A DNA stretch of 32,306 nt, taken from Acidobacteriota bacterium (GTDB lineage: Bacteria; Acidobacteriota; Vicinamibacteria; Fen-336). The notes below the pieces were generated by a model, which ran no database searches, was not told the DNA's origin, and was given only the letters and a program-made list of their open reading frames with translations. The stretch's first letter is position 1, and the number at the start of each line of letters is the position of its first letter. The position numbers were made by a program, and so were the translations under genes. Below are positions 1 to 9,001 of the stretch, piece by piece. The stretch covers positions 20,019 to 52,324 of the forward strand of contig QHVM01000049.1 in assembly GCA_003223555.1 (NCBI GenBank), given 5' to 3'.

Positions 1-968
1 GACAGGCCCGGCTTGAAGATGATGCGGGCGACGCCCATCTGCTTGGCCCGCGCTTGCAAGGCCGACCCCAGGCTCTCCGTCATCATCAGCACCGGCGGAT
101 GGAGGCTCATCTTGCCGAGACGCTTCACCACCTCGAACCCGCCCTGGAACGAAGAGCCGCCCGAGGTGGGCATGCCGAGGTCGGTGACGAGCAGGAACGG
201 GATCCCGGCCTTGCCGAGCCGGCCGCCCTTCTTCACCGCCACGTCCGGGTCCTCCGCTTCCACGACCTGGTAGCCGCCGGCGGTGAAGTGGTCCGCGAGC
301 ACGCGCCGCACTTCCTCCTCGTCGTCGACCAGGAGCACGACTTTCTCGGCCGGGGACGCAGACGGGGCAGACGGGGCAGACGGCGCAGAGAGGGTCGCGG
401 AGGGGCCGGGGGCGGCGGGAAGCTCGGGGGTGGAGGGCGGCGGGGGCGCGGCGGGGGCGACGGCCGCCGGCCAGGGCGCCGGCGTTCCAGGCGGCGGCGA
501 GGCCGCGGGCGCCGGCTCCTCCGCCTCGACGAAGGAGACCTCCAGCGCGGCCGTGGAGTCGCGCCGGTCCTCGTCCATTCCCCGGGCGAGGTCCAGGAGC
601 AGCTCCTGGGGATTGATGCCCTCGGGCAGCGTCTCCTCCATGATGTCGCGCGCGCCCACGCGCGTCGGAGGCTCCTCGGCGAGGCTGAAGTTGAACTGTC
701 CCTCGCGCAGCCGGATGAGCTGCTGGAGGGCCAGCTCGATCCGGTGCCGGAGCATTCGCGTGCGCTGCGGAGGGGGAAGGTTTTGCACCCGCGGGTCGAG
801 GGGCGGGCTGTCCCACGTGAAGGAAGACGTCACGAAGCCGTCCTGGAAGACGATCGCCCCATCGCCGGCGCCGGTCCGGATCGAGAGATGGCCGGTCTTC
901 TTGCTGAAGGAAACGATCTGGAGGATGTCGAGGAGGGGAAGGTCCTCGAGGTTGCCGGTGAGGCTCAT
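1..968 (-). CDS. DUF4388 (PatA-like) plus receiver-domain protein, C-terminus cut by the window edge
   Basis: 322 codons are visible, starting at the ATG at 968; the 3' end lies outside the window. Residues 1 to about 110 match the DUF4388/PatA-like N-terminal type, beginning MSLTGNLEDLPLLDILQIVS. A Pro/Ala-rich linker (about 150-207) contains a short tandem APS repeat. A receiver domain starts near 208, with the acidic pocket in VDDEEE, probable phosphoacceptor Asp263 in VTDLGMP and conserved Lys319. The gene begins 15 bases after the cheB stop and is the last visible gene of the chemosensory operon, so it may be an output or adaptor protein phosphorylated by CheA; that role is inferred. No clear Shine-Dalgarno sequence precedes the ATG, so translation may depend on coupling to cheB. 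Confidence 0.85.
   Translation of the reverse strand, partial: MSLTGNLEDLPLLDILQIVSFSKKTGHLSIRTGAGDGAIVFQDGFVTSSFTWDSPPLDPRVQNLPPPQRTRMLRHRIELALQQLIRLREGQFNFSLAEEPPTRVGARDIMEETLPEGINPQELLLDLARGMDEDRRDSTAALEVSFVEAEEPAPAASPPPGTPAPWPAAVAPAAPPPPSTPELPAAPGPSATLSAPSAPSAPSASPAEKVVLLVDDEEEVRRVLADHFTAGGYQVVEAEDPDVAVKKGGRLGKAGIPFLLVTDLGMPTSGGSSFQGGFEVVKRLGKMSLHPPVLMMTESLGSALQARAKQMGVARIIFKPGL
360..398. repeat. Short 9-bp tandem repeat in the linker of the DUF4388-receiver gene
   Basis: The unit AGACGGGGC is repeated about three times, the last copy being imperfect, and runs into CGCAGAGAGGG. On the coding (minus) strand it encodes the APSAPSAPSA linker. The flanking CGCAGAG resembles the core of the CGCAGAGG inverted-repeat elements elsewhere in the window, but the likeness is short and may be coincidental. 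Confidence 0.6.
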
Positions 969-983
969 CTGGACCGGGCGATT

Positions 984-2012
984 CTACACCGCGGCCAGGA
1001 TCTCGTCGGCCACGCGGGGCAGCGGCACCGCGTGCTCCGCGACCCCCGCTTCCAGCGCCGCCTTGGGCATGCCGTAGATGACGCAGGTCTCCTGGCTCTC
1101 GGCCAGCGTGCGGCCCCCCGCCTCGCGGATGGCCCGCAGGCCTTCGACGCCGTCGGTGCCCATGCCGGTGAGCACGATGCCCATGCAGCGGGCGCCGTAA
1201 GCCTTCGCGACCGTCGCCATCAGCACGTCGACCGACGGCCGGTGGAGAGCGGAACGCGGCTCGTCGTCCAGCCAGACGCGCGGCTGCCCGCCCCGCCGCC
1301 GCACCTTCATGTGGACGCCGCCGGGGGCGATCAGGACCGTCCCCGGCGGCACCAGCTCTCCGTCCTCCGCTTCGCGCACGGGCACCGCGCTGCGCTGGTC
1401 GAGGCGGTCGGCCAGCGAGCGCGTGAAGCCGGCCGGCATGTGCTGGACCACCAGGATCGCGCTCGGCAGCTCCCGCGGCAGCCGCGGGACGAGGGCCTGG
1501 AGGGCGGACGGCCCGCCGGTCGAGGTCCCGATCACGACCACGTCCGCCTGCTGCTGGTGTCGCGCGGGCAGGACGGCCGGCCGCGCCGGGGCCGCCGGCT
1601 CCCCCAGGCGCTCGCGGGGAACGCCGGCCAGGGCGCGCACCTTGGCCAGCAGCTCGTCGGCCAGCCCCAGCAGGTTCATGTGGCCCTGGACGCTGGACTT
1701 GTCGACGAAGTCCATCGCCCCCAGCTCCAGCCCCCGCAGCGTGACCTCCGCCCCTTCGCTCGTGTGCGACGACAGCAGGAGGACGGGAGTCGGGCAGTCG
1801 GCCATGATGCGCCGGAGCGCCTCCAGCCCTCCCATGCGCGGCATCCTCACGTCGAGGGTCACGACGTCGGGCCGCAGCTCGCACACCTTTGCCACGCCGT
1901 CCTCGCCGTCCACCGCGGTGGCCACGACCTCCACGTCGGAAGCGGCTCCGAGCATGCGGGAGAGGGCCTGGCGCACGAAGGCCGAATCGTCGACGATCAC
2001 CACCCGGATCAT
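984..2012 (-). CDS. cheB: Chemotaxis protein-glutamate methylesterase/deamidase CheB
   Basis: 342 residues, the usual length for CheB. CheB removes methyl groups from chemoreceptor glutamates once phosphorylated by CheA. The N-terminal receiver begins MIRVVIVDDSAF with phosphoacceptor Asp54 in TLDVRMP and the conserved Lys105. After a linker, the methylesterase domain shows the catalytic Ser164 in GTSTGGP, His191 in VVQHMP and the Asp of LTGMGTDG. A longer frame extends upstream to 2519, but the conserved N-terminus fixes the ATG at 2012. That ATG overlaps the cheR stop (ATGA), so the two are translationally coupled. The partner methyltransferase is directly upstream. Confidence 0.96.
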   Translation of the reverse strand: MIRVVIVDDSAFVRQALSRMLGAASDVEVVATAVDGEDGVAKVCELRPDVVTLDVRMPRMGGLEALRRIMADCPTPVLLLSSHTSEGAEVTLRGLELGAMDFVDKSSVQGHMNLLGLADELLAKVRALAGVPRERLGEPAAPARPAVLPARHQQQADVVVIGTSTGGPSALQALVPRLPRELPSAILVVQHMPAGFTRSLADRLDQRSAVPVREAEDGELVPPGTVLIAPGGVHMKVRRRGGQPRVWLDDEPRSALHRPSVDVLMATVAKAYGARCMGIVLTGMGTDGVEGLRAIREAGGRTLAESQETCVIYGMPKAALEAGVAEHAVPLPRVADEILAAV

Positions 2013-2890
2013 CGGCGCTCCGCGCCCGGCAGCGGCTTCTGGTAGACGATCGCGCCCTGGAACCGGATGGCGGTGAAGAGGTCGGTAATCCGGGAGAGGC
2101 TCTCGGCGTGGCCGAGGAACAGGTAGCCGCCGGGCGCCAGCAGGTCGTAGAAGCTCCGCACCACCTTCAGGATCATGACGTCGGAGAAGTAGATGAGCAC
2201 GTTGCGGCAGAAGACCACGTCCACGGGGGCCAGGCCGTCGAAGCTGGCCGGATCGACGAGGTTGCCGTGGCGCAGGCTCACCATGCGGCGGATGGCCTCC
2301 TTCACCGTCCCGCCACTGCCCTGGCGCACGAAGTGGCGGCCGAGCAGGGCCGGGCTCAGGGAACGGAAGGAGTTGTGGAAGTACAGGCCCCGGCGGCCCT
2401 TCTCGAGCGCGAGATGGTCCACGTCCACGCCCACGACCTGCACGTCCCAGTTCCAGAAGAACTGGCCGCTGTCGTAGACGATCATGGCCAGGGTATGCGC
2501 CTCCTCGCCGGTGGAGCACCCGGCGGAGAGGACCCGCAGCGTGCGCCGAGGGCTGGCCTCGGTCAGCTTCCTCTCCTTGAGGCTGCGCAGGACGTGGTCG
2601 GCGAAGACCTGGAGCTGGGGCATCTCGCGGAAGAAATAGGTCTCGTTGTTGGTGAGGTGGCTGACCATCCGCTCCAGCTCCTCGGCCCGCTGGGGACCGA
2701 AGCGCAGGTAGTGGTAGTAGTCCTCGAAGCTCATCAGGTCCAGGCTGGCCAGCCGGCCCACCAGCCGGGACCGCAGGGAGGCCCGCTGCCCGTCCTCGAA
2801 GTAGAGCCCGAACCGCTCGTGGATGAAGTCGCGCAGCAGGCGGAACTCTTCTTCGCTCAGGTCGACGTCATGGTCGGACGGGTGATACAC
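2009..2890 (-). CDS. cheR: Chemotaxis protein methyltransferase CheR
   Basis: 293 residues. CheR is a SAM-dependent O-methyltransferase that methylates receptor glutamates. The helical N-terminal CheR domain (about 10-85) is followed by the SAM-binding domain, with SAGCSTGEEAHTLAM near 120-135 and CRNVLIYF near 230. No C-terminal TPR extension is present. The start is GTG at 2890, and no in-frame ATG precedes the conserved domain. The likely ribosome-binding site AAGAGG, 5 bases upstream, is formed by the end of the inverted-repeat element at 2900-3060. The gene lies between the HEAT-repeat gene and cheB in the chemosensory operon. Confidence 0.95.
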   Translation of the reverse strand: MYHPSDHDVDLSEEEFRLLRDFIHERFGLYFEDGQRASLRSRLVGRLASLDLMSFEDYYHYLRFGPQRAEELERMVSHLTNNETYFFREMPQLQVFADHVLRSLKERKLTEASPRRTLRVLSAGCSTGEEAHTLAMIVYDSGQFFWNWDVQVVGVDVDHLALEKGRRGLYFHNSFRSLSPALLGRHFVRQGSGGTVKEAIRRMVSLRHGNLVDPASFDGLAPVDVVFCRNVLIYFSDVMILKVVRSFYDLLAPGGYLFLGHAESLSRITDLFTAIRFQGAIVYQKPLPGAERR

Positions 2891-2899
2891 GGGGGCCTC

Positions 2900-3060
2900 T
2901 TAACGCAGAGGACGCAGAGGAACGAACGGAGAGGACGCAGAGGAAATCAATGGAATACTGACGAACCGGCGCACCAACTGAATCATCCGTTTATTTCATT
3001 CCGTCTCTGCGTCCTCGAGCCTGGTCGGCCTTTCTCCGCATCCTCTGCGTTCAAAGGCAA
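2900..3060. repeat. Inverted-repeat element, copy E1 (CGCAGAGG family)
   Basis: The plus strand starts TTAACGCAGAGGACGCAGAGG (less one end base, 2900-2920), with a second GGACGCAGAGG at about 2933-2943. It ends in the inverse, CTCTGCGTCCTCG at 3004-3016 and CATCCTCTGCGTTCAAAGG at about 3039-3057. The interior is AT-richer and codes for nothing recognisable. It fills the gap between the HEAT gene stop (3066) and the cheR start (2890). The same family recurs at 5440-5618, 26271-26456 and, as halves, near 23800 and 24925. Confidence 0.85.
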
Positions 3061-3065
3061 CGCCG

Positions 3066-5432
3066 CTACCGGGGGGCGAGCTTCTTGAGGGCGGTGGCGG
3101 CGGCCTGGCGCACCTCGGCCGAGGGGTCGGCGGCCTTGAGGTCCATGAGCGGGCGCAGCGCGTCCATGAAGCCGCCCTCGCCGAGAGCCAGCGCCGCCTC
3201 CGCCCTCACCCGGGCGCTGTCGTCGGCCAGGCCGGAGAGCAGCAGCTTGCGGGCGCGCGCGTCCTCCAGCCGTCCCGCCAGGTCCACCGCGAGCCTCCGC
3301 GTCTCGACGTCCGAGCCGACAAAGGCCCGCTCGAGGTCGGGCAGCGCCGCGGCTCCCATCCGTCGCAGGGCCTCGAGCGCCGCGGGTTGGAGCGCGGCGT
3401 CGGCCAGCGCGCGCACGAGCGCCCCCGCCGCGCGGCCGTCGCCGATCTCGCCCAGGGCGGCCACCACTGCCCGGCGCACGGTGGCGTCGCCGTCGGCCAG
3501 GCGGCCGACCAGACCCGGCAGCGCCTTGCCGCTGCGGATGCGGCCGAGGGCGGTGGCCGCCGCGCAGCGCACGCTCCAGTGCTCGTCCTCCAGGGCCAGC
3601 AGCAGGGGCGGCACGGCCTGGGGGTCGCCGATGCTGCCCAGGCTCTCCGCGGCGGCCCGGCGCAGGTTGCGGTCCAGGTCGCGCAGCACCGCCCCCAGCG
3701 GCCGCACCGCGGAGAGGGCGCGGATGGAGCCCAGCGCTTCCACCGCCGCGAAGCGCAGCTCCTTGCGCCGGTCCTCGATGAACGCCAGCACGCGCGGCAC
3801 CGCTTCCGCGCTCCGCACCTGGCCCAGGGCCCGCAGGGCCACGAAGCGCATCTTCGGATCGGGGTCGTCGAGGAGCGGGATGAGGTCGGCGGCCGCCTCG
3901 GGGTCCTCGAGCTTGCCCAGCGACAGCACGGCCTGCTGGCGCACCAGGCTGCTCTCGTCGCCGAGGGCGCGGCGCAGCCGCTCGGCCACGCCCGGGGCGT
4001 CGATCTCCCCCAGCGCCTTGAGCGCGGCGCGGCGCACGCTCTCCCGGGCGTCCTCGGCGAGCGACATCAGCGCCGGAGCGGCGGAGGGATCGCGCACGAG
4101 CCCGAGCGTCTCCGCGGCCCGGATCCGCACCTTCACGTCGTCGCTGGCGAGCGCCTGCACGAGCAGGGGCAGCACTCGCGCCGGCGAGAGCCGGGCCAGC
4201 GCCCCCATCGCGCTCTCCTGGATGAGCTCGCTCTCGTCGCCGAGCAGCTCGAAGAGGAGCATGGCGGCGTCCTCGTCGCCCAGGCGGCCGATCGCCGCCG
4301 CCGCCTCGGCCCTCACCTCCACCGACGGATCGTGGATGAGAGGCGCGACGAGCGCGATCCCTTCCGGGGGCGCGACGAACCCCAGGCAGCGGATGGTCCC
4401 CTGCCGCACGGCGTCGTCGGCGTGCTCGAGGCCGGCCGCCCACGCCGGAGGGTCCTGGAACCCGATGGAGACGAGGGCGTGGGTGGCGTACTCCTGGAGG
4501 GCCGTCTCGGTCAGCATGGCGACCAGCGGCCGGACCGCCCGCGGCTCCTTCAGCCAGCCCAACGTGATGGCGGCGGTGCGCCGGTTGCTCGGCTCTTCGT
4601 CGGCCAGGGCGGCCAGCAGGTGGTCGACGAGCCCCTGGCGGCGCAACGCGGCCTGCACTTCGGGATCGAGGCTCTCGCCGCTGGCGGTGGCCCGCTGCTC
4701 GATGGCGACCACGGCCTGGATGGCCATGTTCCTCAGCAGGGGGTCGGGATCGTAGAGGTGCGGCACCAGGCGGGGCAGCGCCTCCCGCCCGGCCAGTCGG
4801 CCCAGCGCTTCCATGGCCGGGCCGCGCAGGAGCTCGTCGCCCAGCAGGTCGAGCAGGGCCGGGGCGGCCTGGGGGTCGCCGATCTCCCCCAGCGCGCCGA
4901 TGGCCGGGTATTGGAGCCACGGCTCCGTGCGCAAGACCTCGACGAGGGGGAGGACCGCCCGGGGGTCGCCGATCTGCCCGAGGCCGGCCGCGGCGGCGTG
5001 GCGGACGTTGAGGTCCGGGTCGGCGAGGGCGGCGATGAGCCTTTCCACCGCCCGCCGCTCGCGGCGCGCCCCCAGCATCACCGCCGCGAAGTTGCGCACC
5101 TCCTCGTCCGGGTCGTCGAGCAGCTGCAACAGGGCCTGGCCGGCGCGCGGGCCCAGCTTGACGTAGATCTCCATGGCCGAGTTGCGCATCCCCGCGTCTT
5201 CGTCGTTGCGCAGCGCCGCCTCCAGCCGCGGCAGCAGCGCTTCCTCGGGGAAGGCGGCCAGGGCCTCGGCGGCGGCCTGGCGCACGGGCCAGCTCTCGTC
5301 CGCCACCGCCACCAGCAGCGGGGCCACCGCCTCCGGCTGGCCAGAGCGGCCCAGCTCCTCGACCACCCGCCGCCGCACCGGCTCTTCCCCGCTGCGCAGC
5401 GACTCGAGCGCCGCCTGGATGTCAAGCGTCAT
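3066..5432 (-). CDS. Large HEAT-repeat protein of the chemosensory operon
   Basis: 788 residues made almost entirely of about 25 HEAT/PBS-lyase-type repeats of around 31 residues. The recurring motif is DPxxxVRxxAAxALGxIGDxxAVxxL; examples are DPDLNVRHAAAAGLGQIGD and DRNLRRAAAESLGSIGDPQ. No signal peptide, membrane segment or catalytic domain is visible, so it is probably a cytoplasmic alpha-solenoid scaffold. It lies between mcp and cheR and is bracketed by two inverted-repeat elements, E1 and E2. A role as a scaffold or adaptor for the receptor array or for CheR/CheB is inference from position only. The start ATG at 5432 is preceded by GCGTTTAAAGGCAAAG, which is the outer end of E2. Confidence 0.93.
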   Translation of the reverse strand: MTLDIQAALESLRSGEEPVRRRVVEELGRSGQPEAVAPLLVAVADESWPVRQAAAEALAAFPEEALLPRLEAALRNDEDAGMRNSAMEIYVKLGPRAGQALLQLLDDPDEEVRNFAAVMLGARRERRAVERLIAALADPDLNVRHAAAAGLGQIGDPRAVLPLVEVLRTEPWLQYPAIGALGEIGDPQAAPALLDLLGDELLRGPAMEALGRLAGREALPRLVPHLYDPDPLLRNMAIQAVVAIEQRATASGESLDPEVQAALRRQGLVDHLLAALADEEPSNRRTAAITLGWLKEPRAVRPLVAMLTETALQEYATHALVSIGFQDPPAWAAGLEHADDAVRQGTIRCLGFVAPPEGIALVAPLIHDPSVEVRAEAAAAIGRLGDEDAAMLLFELLGDESELIQESAMGALARLSPARVLPLLVQALASDDVKVRIRAAETLGLVRDPSAAPALMSLAEDARESVRRAALKALGEIDAPGVAERLRRALGDESSLVRQQAVLSLGKLEDPEAAADLIPLLDDPDPKMRFVALRALGQVRSAEAVPRVLAFIEDRRKELRFAAVEALGSIRALSAVRPLGAVLRDLDRNLRRAAAESLGSIGDPQAVPPLLLALEDEHWSVRCAAATALGRIRSGKALPGLVGRLADGDATVRRAVVAALGEIGDGRAAGALVRALADAALQPAALEALRRMGAAALPDLERAFVGSDVETRRLAVDLAGRLEDARARKLLLSGLADDSARVRAEAALALGEGGFMDALRPLMDLKAADPSAEVRQAAATALKKLAPR

Positions 5433-5439
5433 TGCCGCT

Positions 5440-5618
5440 TTGCCTTTAAACGCGGAGGACGCAGAGGAAAGAACGAAGAGGACGCCGAGACGGATGAATG
5501 AAGGCGAGAACGGACGGTGGAACCCGGGTCCCCGCGACTACCCGCCTCGGCCCCATCACTCATTTCCTTCTCTGCGTCCTCGCTTCTGGCCCTCTCTGCG
5601 TCCTCTGCGTTAAGAGCC
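5440..5618. repeat. Inverted-repeat element, copy E2 (CGCAGAGG family)
   Basis: The plus strand begins TTGCCTTTAAACGCGGAGG (5440-5458) then ACGCAGAGG, and ends CTCTCTGCGTCCTCTGCG (about 5592-5609) followed by TTAAGAG. A second inner right-arm copy, TCTCTGCGTCCTCGC, lies near 5570-5583. The element spans nearly the whole gap between the mcp stop (5624) and the HEAT gene start (5432). Its outer end lies 7 bases from the HEAT start codon. The central part (5490-5560) has no gene that I recognise. Confidence 0.85.
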
Positions 5619-5623
5619 CTGCG

Positions 5624-7903
5624 CTATTGGACGCGGAAGACGGAGATCAGCTTGGCCAGGTTCTCGGCCTGCTGGGCCAGGTTGGCGGTGGCCTTCGACA
5701 TCTCCTCCACCGTGGAGAGGTTGTCCCGCGCGATCTCGGAGATGTTCTCCATCGCCCTCACCACCAGCTCCCCGCCCCGCTTCTGCTCGGCGGTGGCGTA
5801 GGAGACCTGCTGGGTCATGCGGTTCATGTTGTCCACCGCCTGGACGATCTGGCGGCTGCCTTCCGCCTGCTCCTTGGTCGCGATGTTCACCTGGCCGGCG
5901 ATCTTGTTCATGTTCTCCACCGCCACCCGCACCTGGCGCCCGCCCGCCGCCTGCTCCTTCGTCGAGTAGGCGGCCTGGGTCATGATCCGGTTGATGTTCT
6001 CCATGGCCTGCCGGATCTGCTTGGTCCCTTCGGCCTGCTCCCGCACCGCGCTCGTGACCTGGTTGGTGGCGGAGGTCATGTTGGCCACCGTCCCCAGCAC
6101 CTCGGTCGACGCCTGCGACTGCTTGCTGGTGGCGGAGGCGATCTGGGCCATGAGCTGGGTCGAGCGCGAGACCGACTCGATGATGCTGCGCAGGGCGAGG
6201 CCCGCCTTGTCGGCGAGCGTGATGCCGTCCTTGGTCTCGGCCGCCCCGGCCTTGGCCGTCTCGACCGCGTCGCCGGTCTCGGCCTGGACCTGCCGGATGA
6301 CCTCGCCGATCTCCTTGGTCGCCTCGACCGAGCGCTCGGCCAGCTTGCGCACCTCGTCGGCCACCACCGCGAAGCCGCGGCCTGCCTCCCCCGCCCGGGC
6401 GGCCTCGATGGCGGCGTTGAGGGCGAGCAGGTTCGTCTGGTCGGCGATCTCCTCGATCACCTCCAGGATCTTGCCGATCTCCTGCGACCGCTTACCCAGC
6501 CCGGTGATGACGCGGGCCGTGTTCTCCATGGTCTCCGAGATCGTGCGCATGCCCGCGATCGTGCGGCCCACCGCCTCGTCGCCGGTGCGGGCGTCCTCGG
6601 AGGCGCGCCGGCTGATGCGGTCCGCCTCCTCGGCGATCTTGGCCACGTCGTTGACGGCGGCCGCCATCTCGGAGACGGTGTGGGCCGTCTTCTGCACGGC
6701 CTGGCTCAGCGACTCCGCGTTGCGGGCCACCGAGGCGATGAACGTCGTCATCTCCTCCACGGTGGCCGAGGTCTCGGTCACGGTGCCGGCCAGGTTCTCG
6801 AGGTTCTTGGCCATCTGGTCGATGGAGACCGTCATCTGCTCGATCGTGGCCGAGGCCTCGGTCACGGTGCCGGCCAGGGTGGCGCTGGAGCGGGCCACCT
6901 CCTCGATCGAGGCCCCCATCTGGTTGATGGAGCTGCTCGTCTCCTCGACGTAGGTGGCGAGGCTCTGGGCGTTGCCGGCCACGGTCTGGATGGAGGCGGC
7001 CATCTGCTCCATGGAGGTGGAGGTCTCCTCGGCGGCCTGGGCCTGGCTCTGCGCCCCCTGGTTGATGAGCTTGGCGTTGGCGGAGATCTGTCCCGCCGAA
7101 GACGCGACCTGCACCGAGGTCTCCTGGATGTTGTCCACGATGCGCCGCAGGTTGCTGACCATCTCCTTCAGGCTCTTGGCCAGTACCCCGATCTCGTCCT
7201 CGGAGTCGATGCGCAGCGTCTCGGTCAGGTCGCCCTTGGCCACCGCGCTCGCCACCTCGACCATATGGCGGACCGGGTCGAGCCAGCGCCCGGTGAGGTA
7301 CCAGCCGAGGAGAGAGCCGCCCGCGAACAGCGCCAGCGCGACCAGGAACGTCTGGAGCAGCGTCGCTCGCTGCTGCTGGTTCATCACCCGCTTGCTGATG
7401 GCCACCTCGACCCCGCCCTTCAGCTCCTCGGCCGGCTTGGCGGCGCCGGGGGCGGCCTCGGGTCCCGCCGCCTCCGCCCCGGGGGCCGTGGTGACCGGGG
7501 CGCGGAAGAGGATCACCTCGTCGCTGTTCTCGGCGACCGCGTCACGGTCCTCGACCGCGGAGGCGGCGGTCAGGGGCAGCTCGCGGATCGGGACGCCCTT
7601 CTGGGCGAGGATCGCTCCCTTGGCATCGCGGATCATGGCTCCTACCACGTCCGTGCCCTGCTCGGCGGAGATCGCCCCCTGCAGGAGCTGGCCGAGGAGC
7701 GGCCGGTCCTCGGTGAGGACGCCGTACTTGCTGTTGAAGGCGAGGTTGCCGGCGATGTAGGTTCCCCGCTTCACCATCTGTTCCCGCAACACGCGCCCGC
7801 TGCTCACGGAGGAGTAGACCGCCGACACCACCCCGACCACGAGCGCCACGCCGGCCACGAGCAGCAGCAGCTTGGTGCGGATCGAAAGCGTCCTCAGGTC
7901 CAT
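5624..7903 (-). CDS. Methyl-accepting chemotaxis protein (transmembrane receptor)
   Basis: 759 residues. A first membrane helix (about 11-31) and a second (about 182-203) enclose a periplasmic sensor region of about 150 residues. A Pro/Ala/Gly-rich stretch at about 138-158 lies just before the second helix. A HAMP domain (about 204-257) is followed by an unusually long cytoplasmic coiled coil. The highly conserved receptor tip [19 protein letters not shown] lies near 487-505, followed by [18 protein letters not shown]. No C-terminal pentapeptide tether for CheR/CheB is present; the protein ends SVFRVQ. A GGAG 5 bases before the ATG supports the start. The adjacent upstream gene (21-base gap) encodes a periplasmic binding protein that could present ligand to the sensor region. 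Confidence 0.95.
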   Translation of the reverse strand: MDLRTLSIRTKLLLLVAGVALVVGVVSAVYSSVSSGRVLREQMVKRGTYIAGNLAFNSKYGVLTEDRPLLGQLLQGAISAEQGTDVVGAMIRDAKGAILAQKGVPIRELPLTAASAVEDRDAVAENSDEVILFRAPVTTAPGAEAAGPEAAPGAAKPAEELKGGVEVAISKRVMNQQQRATLLQTFLVALALFAGGSLLGWYLTGRWLDPVRHMVEVASAVAKGDLTETLRIDSEDEIGVLAKSLKEMVSNLRRIVDNIQETSVQVASSAGQISANAKLINQGAQSQAQAAEETSTSMEQMAASIQTVAGNAQSLATYVEETSSSINQMGASIEEVARSSATLAGTVTEASATIEQMTVSIDQMAKNLENLAGTVTETSATVEEMTTFIASVARNAESLSQAVQKTAHTVSEMAAAVNDVAKIAEEADRISRRASEDARTGDEAVGRTIAGMRTISETMENTARVITGLGKRSQEIGKILEVIEEIADQTNLLALNAAIEAARAGEAGRGFAVVADEVRKLAERSVEATKEIGEVIRQVQAETGDAVETAKAGAAETKDGITLADKAGLALRSIIESVSRSTQLMAQIASATSKQSQASTEVLGTVANMTSATNQVTSAVREQAEGTKQIRQAMENINRIMTQAAYSTKEQAAGGRQVRVAVENMNKIAGQVNIATKEQAEGSRQIVQAVDNMNRMTQQVSYATAEQKRGGELVVRAMENISEIARDNLSTVEEMSKATANLAQQAENLAKLISVFRVQ

Positions 7904-7924
7904 AGGTGCTCCAGAAGGCCTCCG

Positions 7925-8827
7925 TTAGAAGACGCGGCTCGCCGCCTTCAGCGCGTCGGCGGGGATGTCGATCTTGAGCTTGGCCGCTATCTTGCGGTTG
8001 ATGATCAGCTCCGCGCGCGGCACGCGCATGTCCATGCGCCCCCGCTCACCGGCGGCAAAGCGGCCGACGAGCTCGGCCGCCTGCTCGCCCACCGATGACG
8101 GGTCGGGCCCGTCGCTCACCAGGGCGCCCTCGGCGATGAGGCTCGACGCATACGCGTAGACCGGCCGGCCCGCCTTCAGCGACTCCGCGAGGACGAAGCG
8201 CCGCGTCTGGTCACCGGTGAGGATGGGATCGGCCAGCATCCACACCGCGTCGACGGCGTCGGCCCCGCTGAGCAGCTCGCGCATCGCTTGCGGAACCTCG
8301 CGCTCGGAGCTGACGAGCCGCGGGACGAGCGCCACCCGCACCAGGCGGGCGGCCTTCTGGGCCTCGTCGATCTCTCCCGCCGTGTCCGGTCCGTGGAGCA
8401 GCCCGATGCGCACGCCGCGCGGGTTGACGAGGCGGAAGGCCGCGAGCTGGTTCTTCATCGGTACGCCCGCGGATACCCCCGCCGCCCGTGGCGCGTCGGC
8501 GAGGCCGGCCTTGTCGGGGTCGGGGACCATGCAGAAGACCAGCGGGCTGTCGGGCAGGGACGCCCGCGCGACCTGGGCGGCCAGGCCGCCGAGCGCGACC
8601 AGGATCATCGTCCGGCCCCGGAGGCCGGCGGCGATGCGCTCACCCTGGGCGCGGTTGCCGGCCAGGTCGAACTCGGTGAAGGTGTGGGCCGGGCCCGCCC
8701 GCCGCAGCGCGTCCACCACCGCCCGGACGCCCGGCTGCTCGCTGCTCTTGAGCACGACCACCTCCGCGCCCTGGACGGGAACGGCCAGGGCCACCCCCAG
8801 CACGAGCCACGAGCCCTTTGCCTTCAT
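7925..8827 (-). CDS. Periplasmic substrate-binding protein, ABC_sub_bind (DUF534/TrpX-like) family
   Basis: 300 residues. The N-terminus MKAKGSWLVLGVALAVPVQG reads as a signal peptide, so the mature protein should be periplasmic. The body shows the two-lobed pattern of the ABC_sub_bind family: VVVLKSSEQPGVRAVVDALRR, the TMILVALGGLAAQVAR switch, PLVFCMVPDP and VWMLADPILTGD. The frame runs back to 8941, but the ATG at 8827 is chosen because it follows GGAGGACGTGCG and begins the signal peptide. No permease or ATPase gene of an ABC transporter is nearby. Placement directly before mcp suggests it is a ligand-binding subunit for the receptor rather than for transport; that is inference. Confidence 0.88.
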   Translation of the reverse strand: MKAKGSWLVLGVALAVPVQGAEVVVLKSSEQPGVRAVVDALRRAGPAHTFTEFDLAGNRAQGERIAAGLRGRTMILVALGGLAAQVARASLPDSPLVFCMVPDPDKAGLADAPRAAGVSAGVPMKNQLAAFRLVNPRGVRIGLLHGPDTAGEIDEAQKAARLVRVALVPRLVSSEREVPQAMRELLSGADAVDAVWMLADPILTGDQTRRFVLAESLKAGRPVYAYASSLIAEGALVSDGPDPSSVGEQAAELVGRFAAGERGRMDMRVPRAELIINRKIAAKLKIDIPADALKAASRVF

Positions 8828-8884
8828 CGCACGTCCTCCGCCCTCCACGCCTTTCGGCGGGCAGCGTAATTTATTCGTCAATTC

Positions 8885-8917
8885 GGGGGGGTGCGGACCT
8901 AACGAAAGCACCCCCCC
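8885..8917. repeat. Perfect G/C-run hairpin between cheW and the binding-protein gene
   Basis: Seven Gs plus TGC (8885-8894) pair with GCA plus seven Cs (8908-8917), a 10-bp stem with a 13-base loop. On the minus (transcribed) strand it is followed by AATTGACGAATAAATTA rather than a T tract, so it is not a convincing intrinsic terminator. It could be a processing or stability hairpin in the chemosensory transcript. A related G-run hairpin sits beside the REP-like units inside cheW. Confidence 0.6.
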
Positions 8918-8949
8918 GCGCGCATTCGCGCTCCCCCCCATGTCGCTCC

Positions 8950-8970
8950 GCGCCGAAGTGAATTCGGCGC
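8950..8970. repeat. REP-like palindrome, copy A
   Basis: GCGCCGAA (8950-8957) pairs with TTCGGCGC (8963-8970) around the 5-base loop GTGAA. The preceding CTCCCCCCCATGTCGCTCC closely matches the sequence in front of the hairpin at 18331. The palindrome layout, short stem with a (G/A)TGAA loop, matches the units inside cheW (9656-9733). Confidence 0.6.
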
Positions 8971-9001
8971 TCCGCTGCTACGGGCCGGGTGCTCGCTGCC
9001 T

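Noticed and set aside
54-2045. Long open frame of 663 codons on the plus strand
   Set aside because: It is antisense to the DUF4388-receiver gene and cheB, has low-complexity Arg/Gly/His-rich content and no known domain; it is open only because of high GC.
2900-3060. CRISPR-like array because of repeated CGCAGAGG blocks
   Set aside because: The blocks are irregularly spaced and arranged as inverted arms, without uniform spacers, and no cas gene is nearby.
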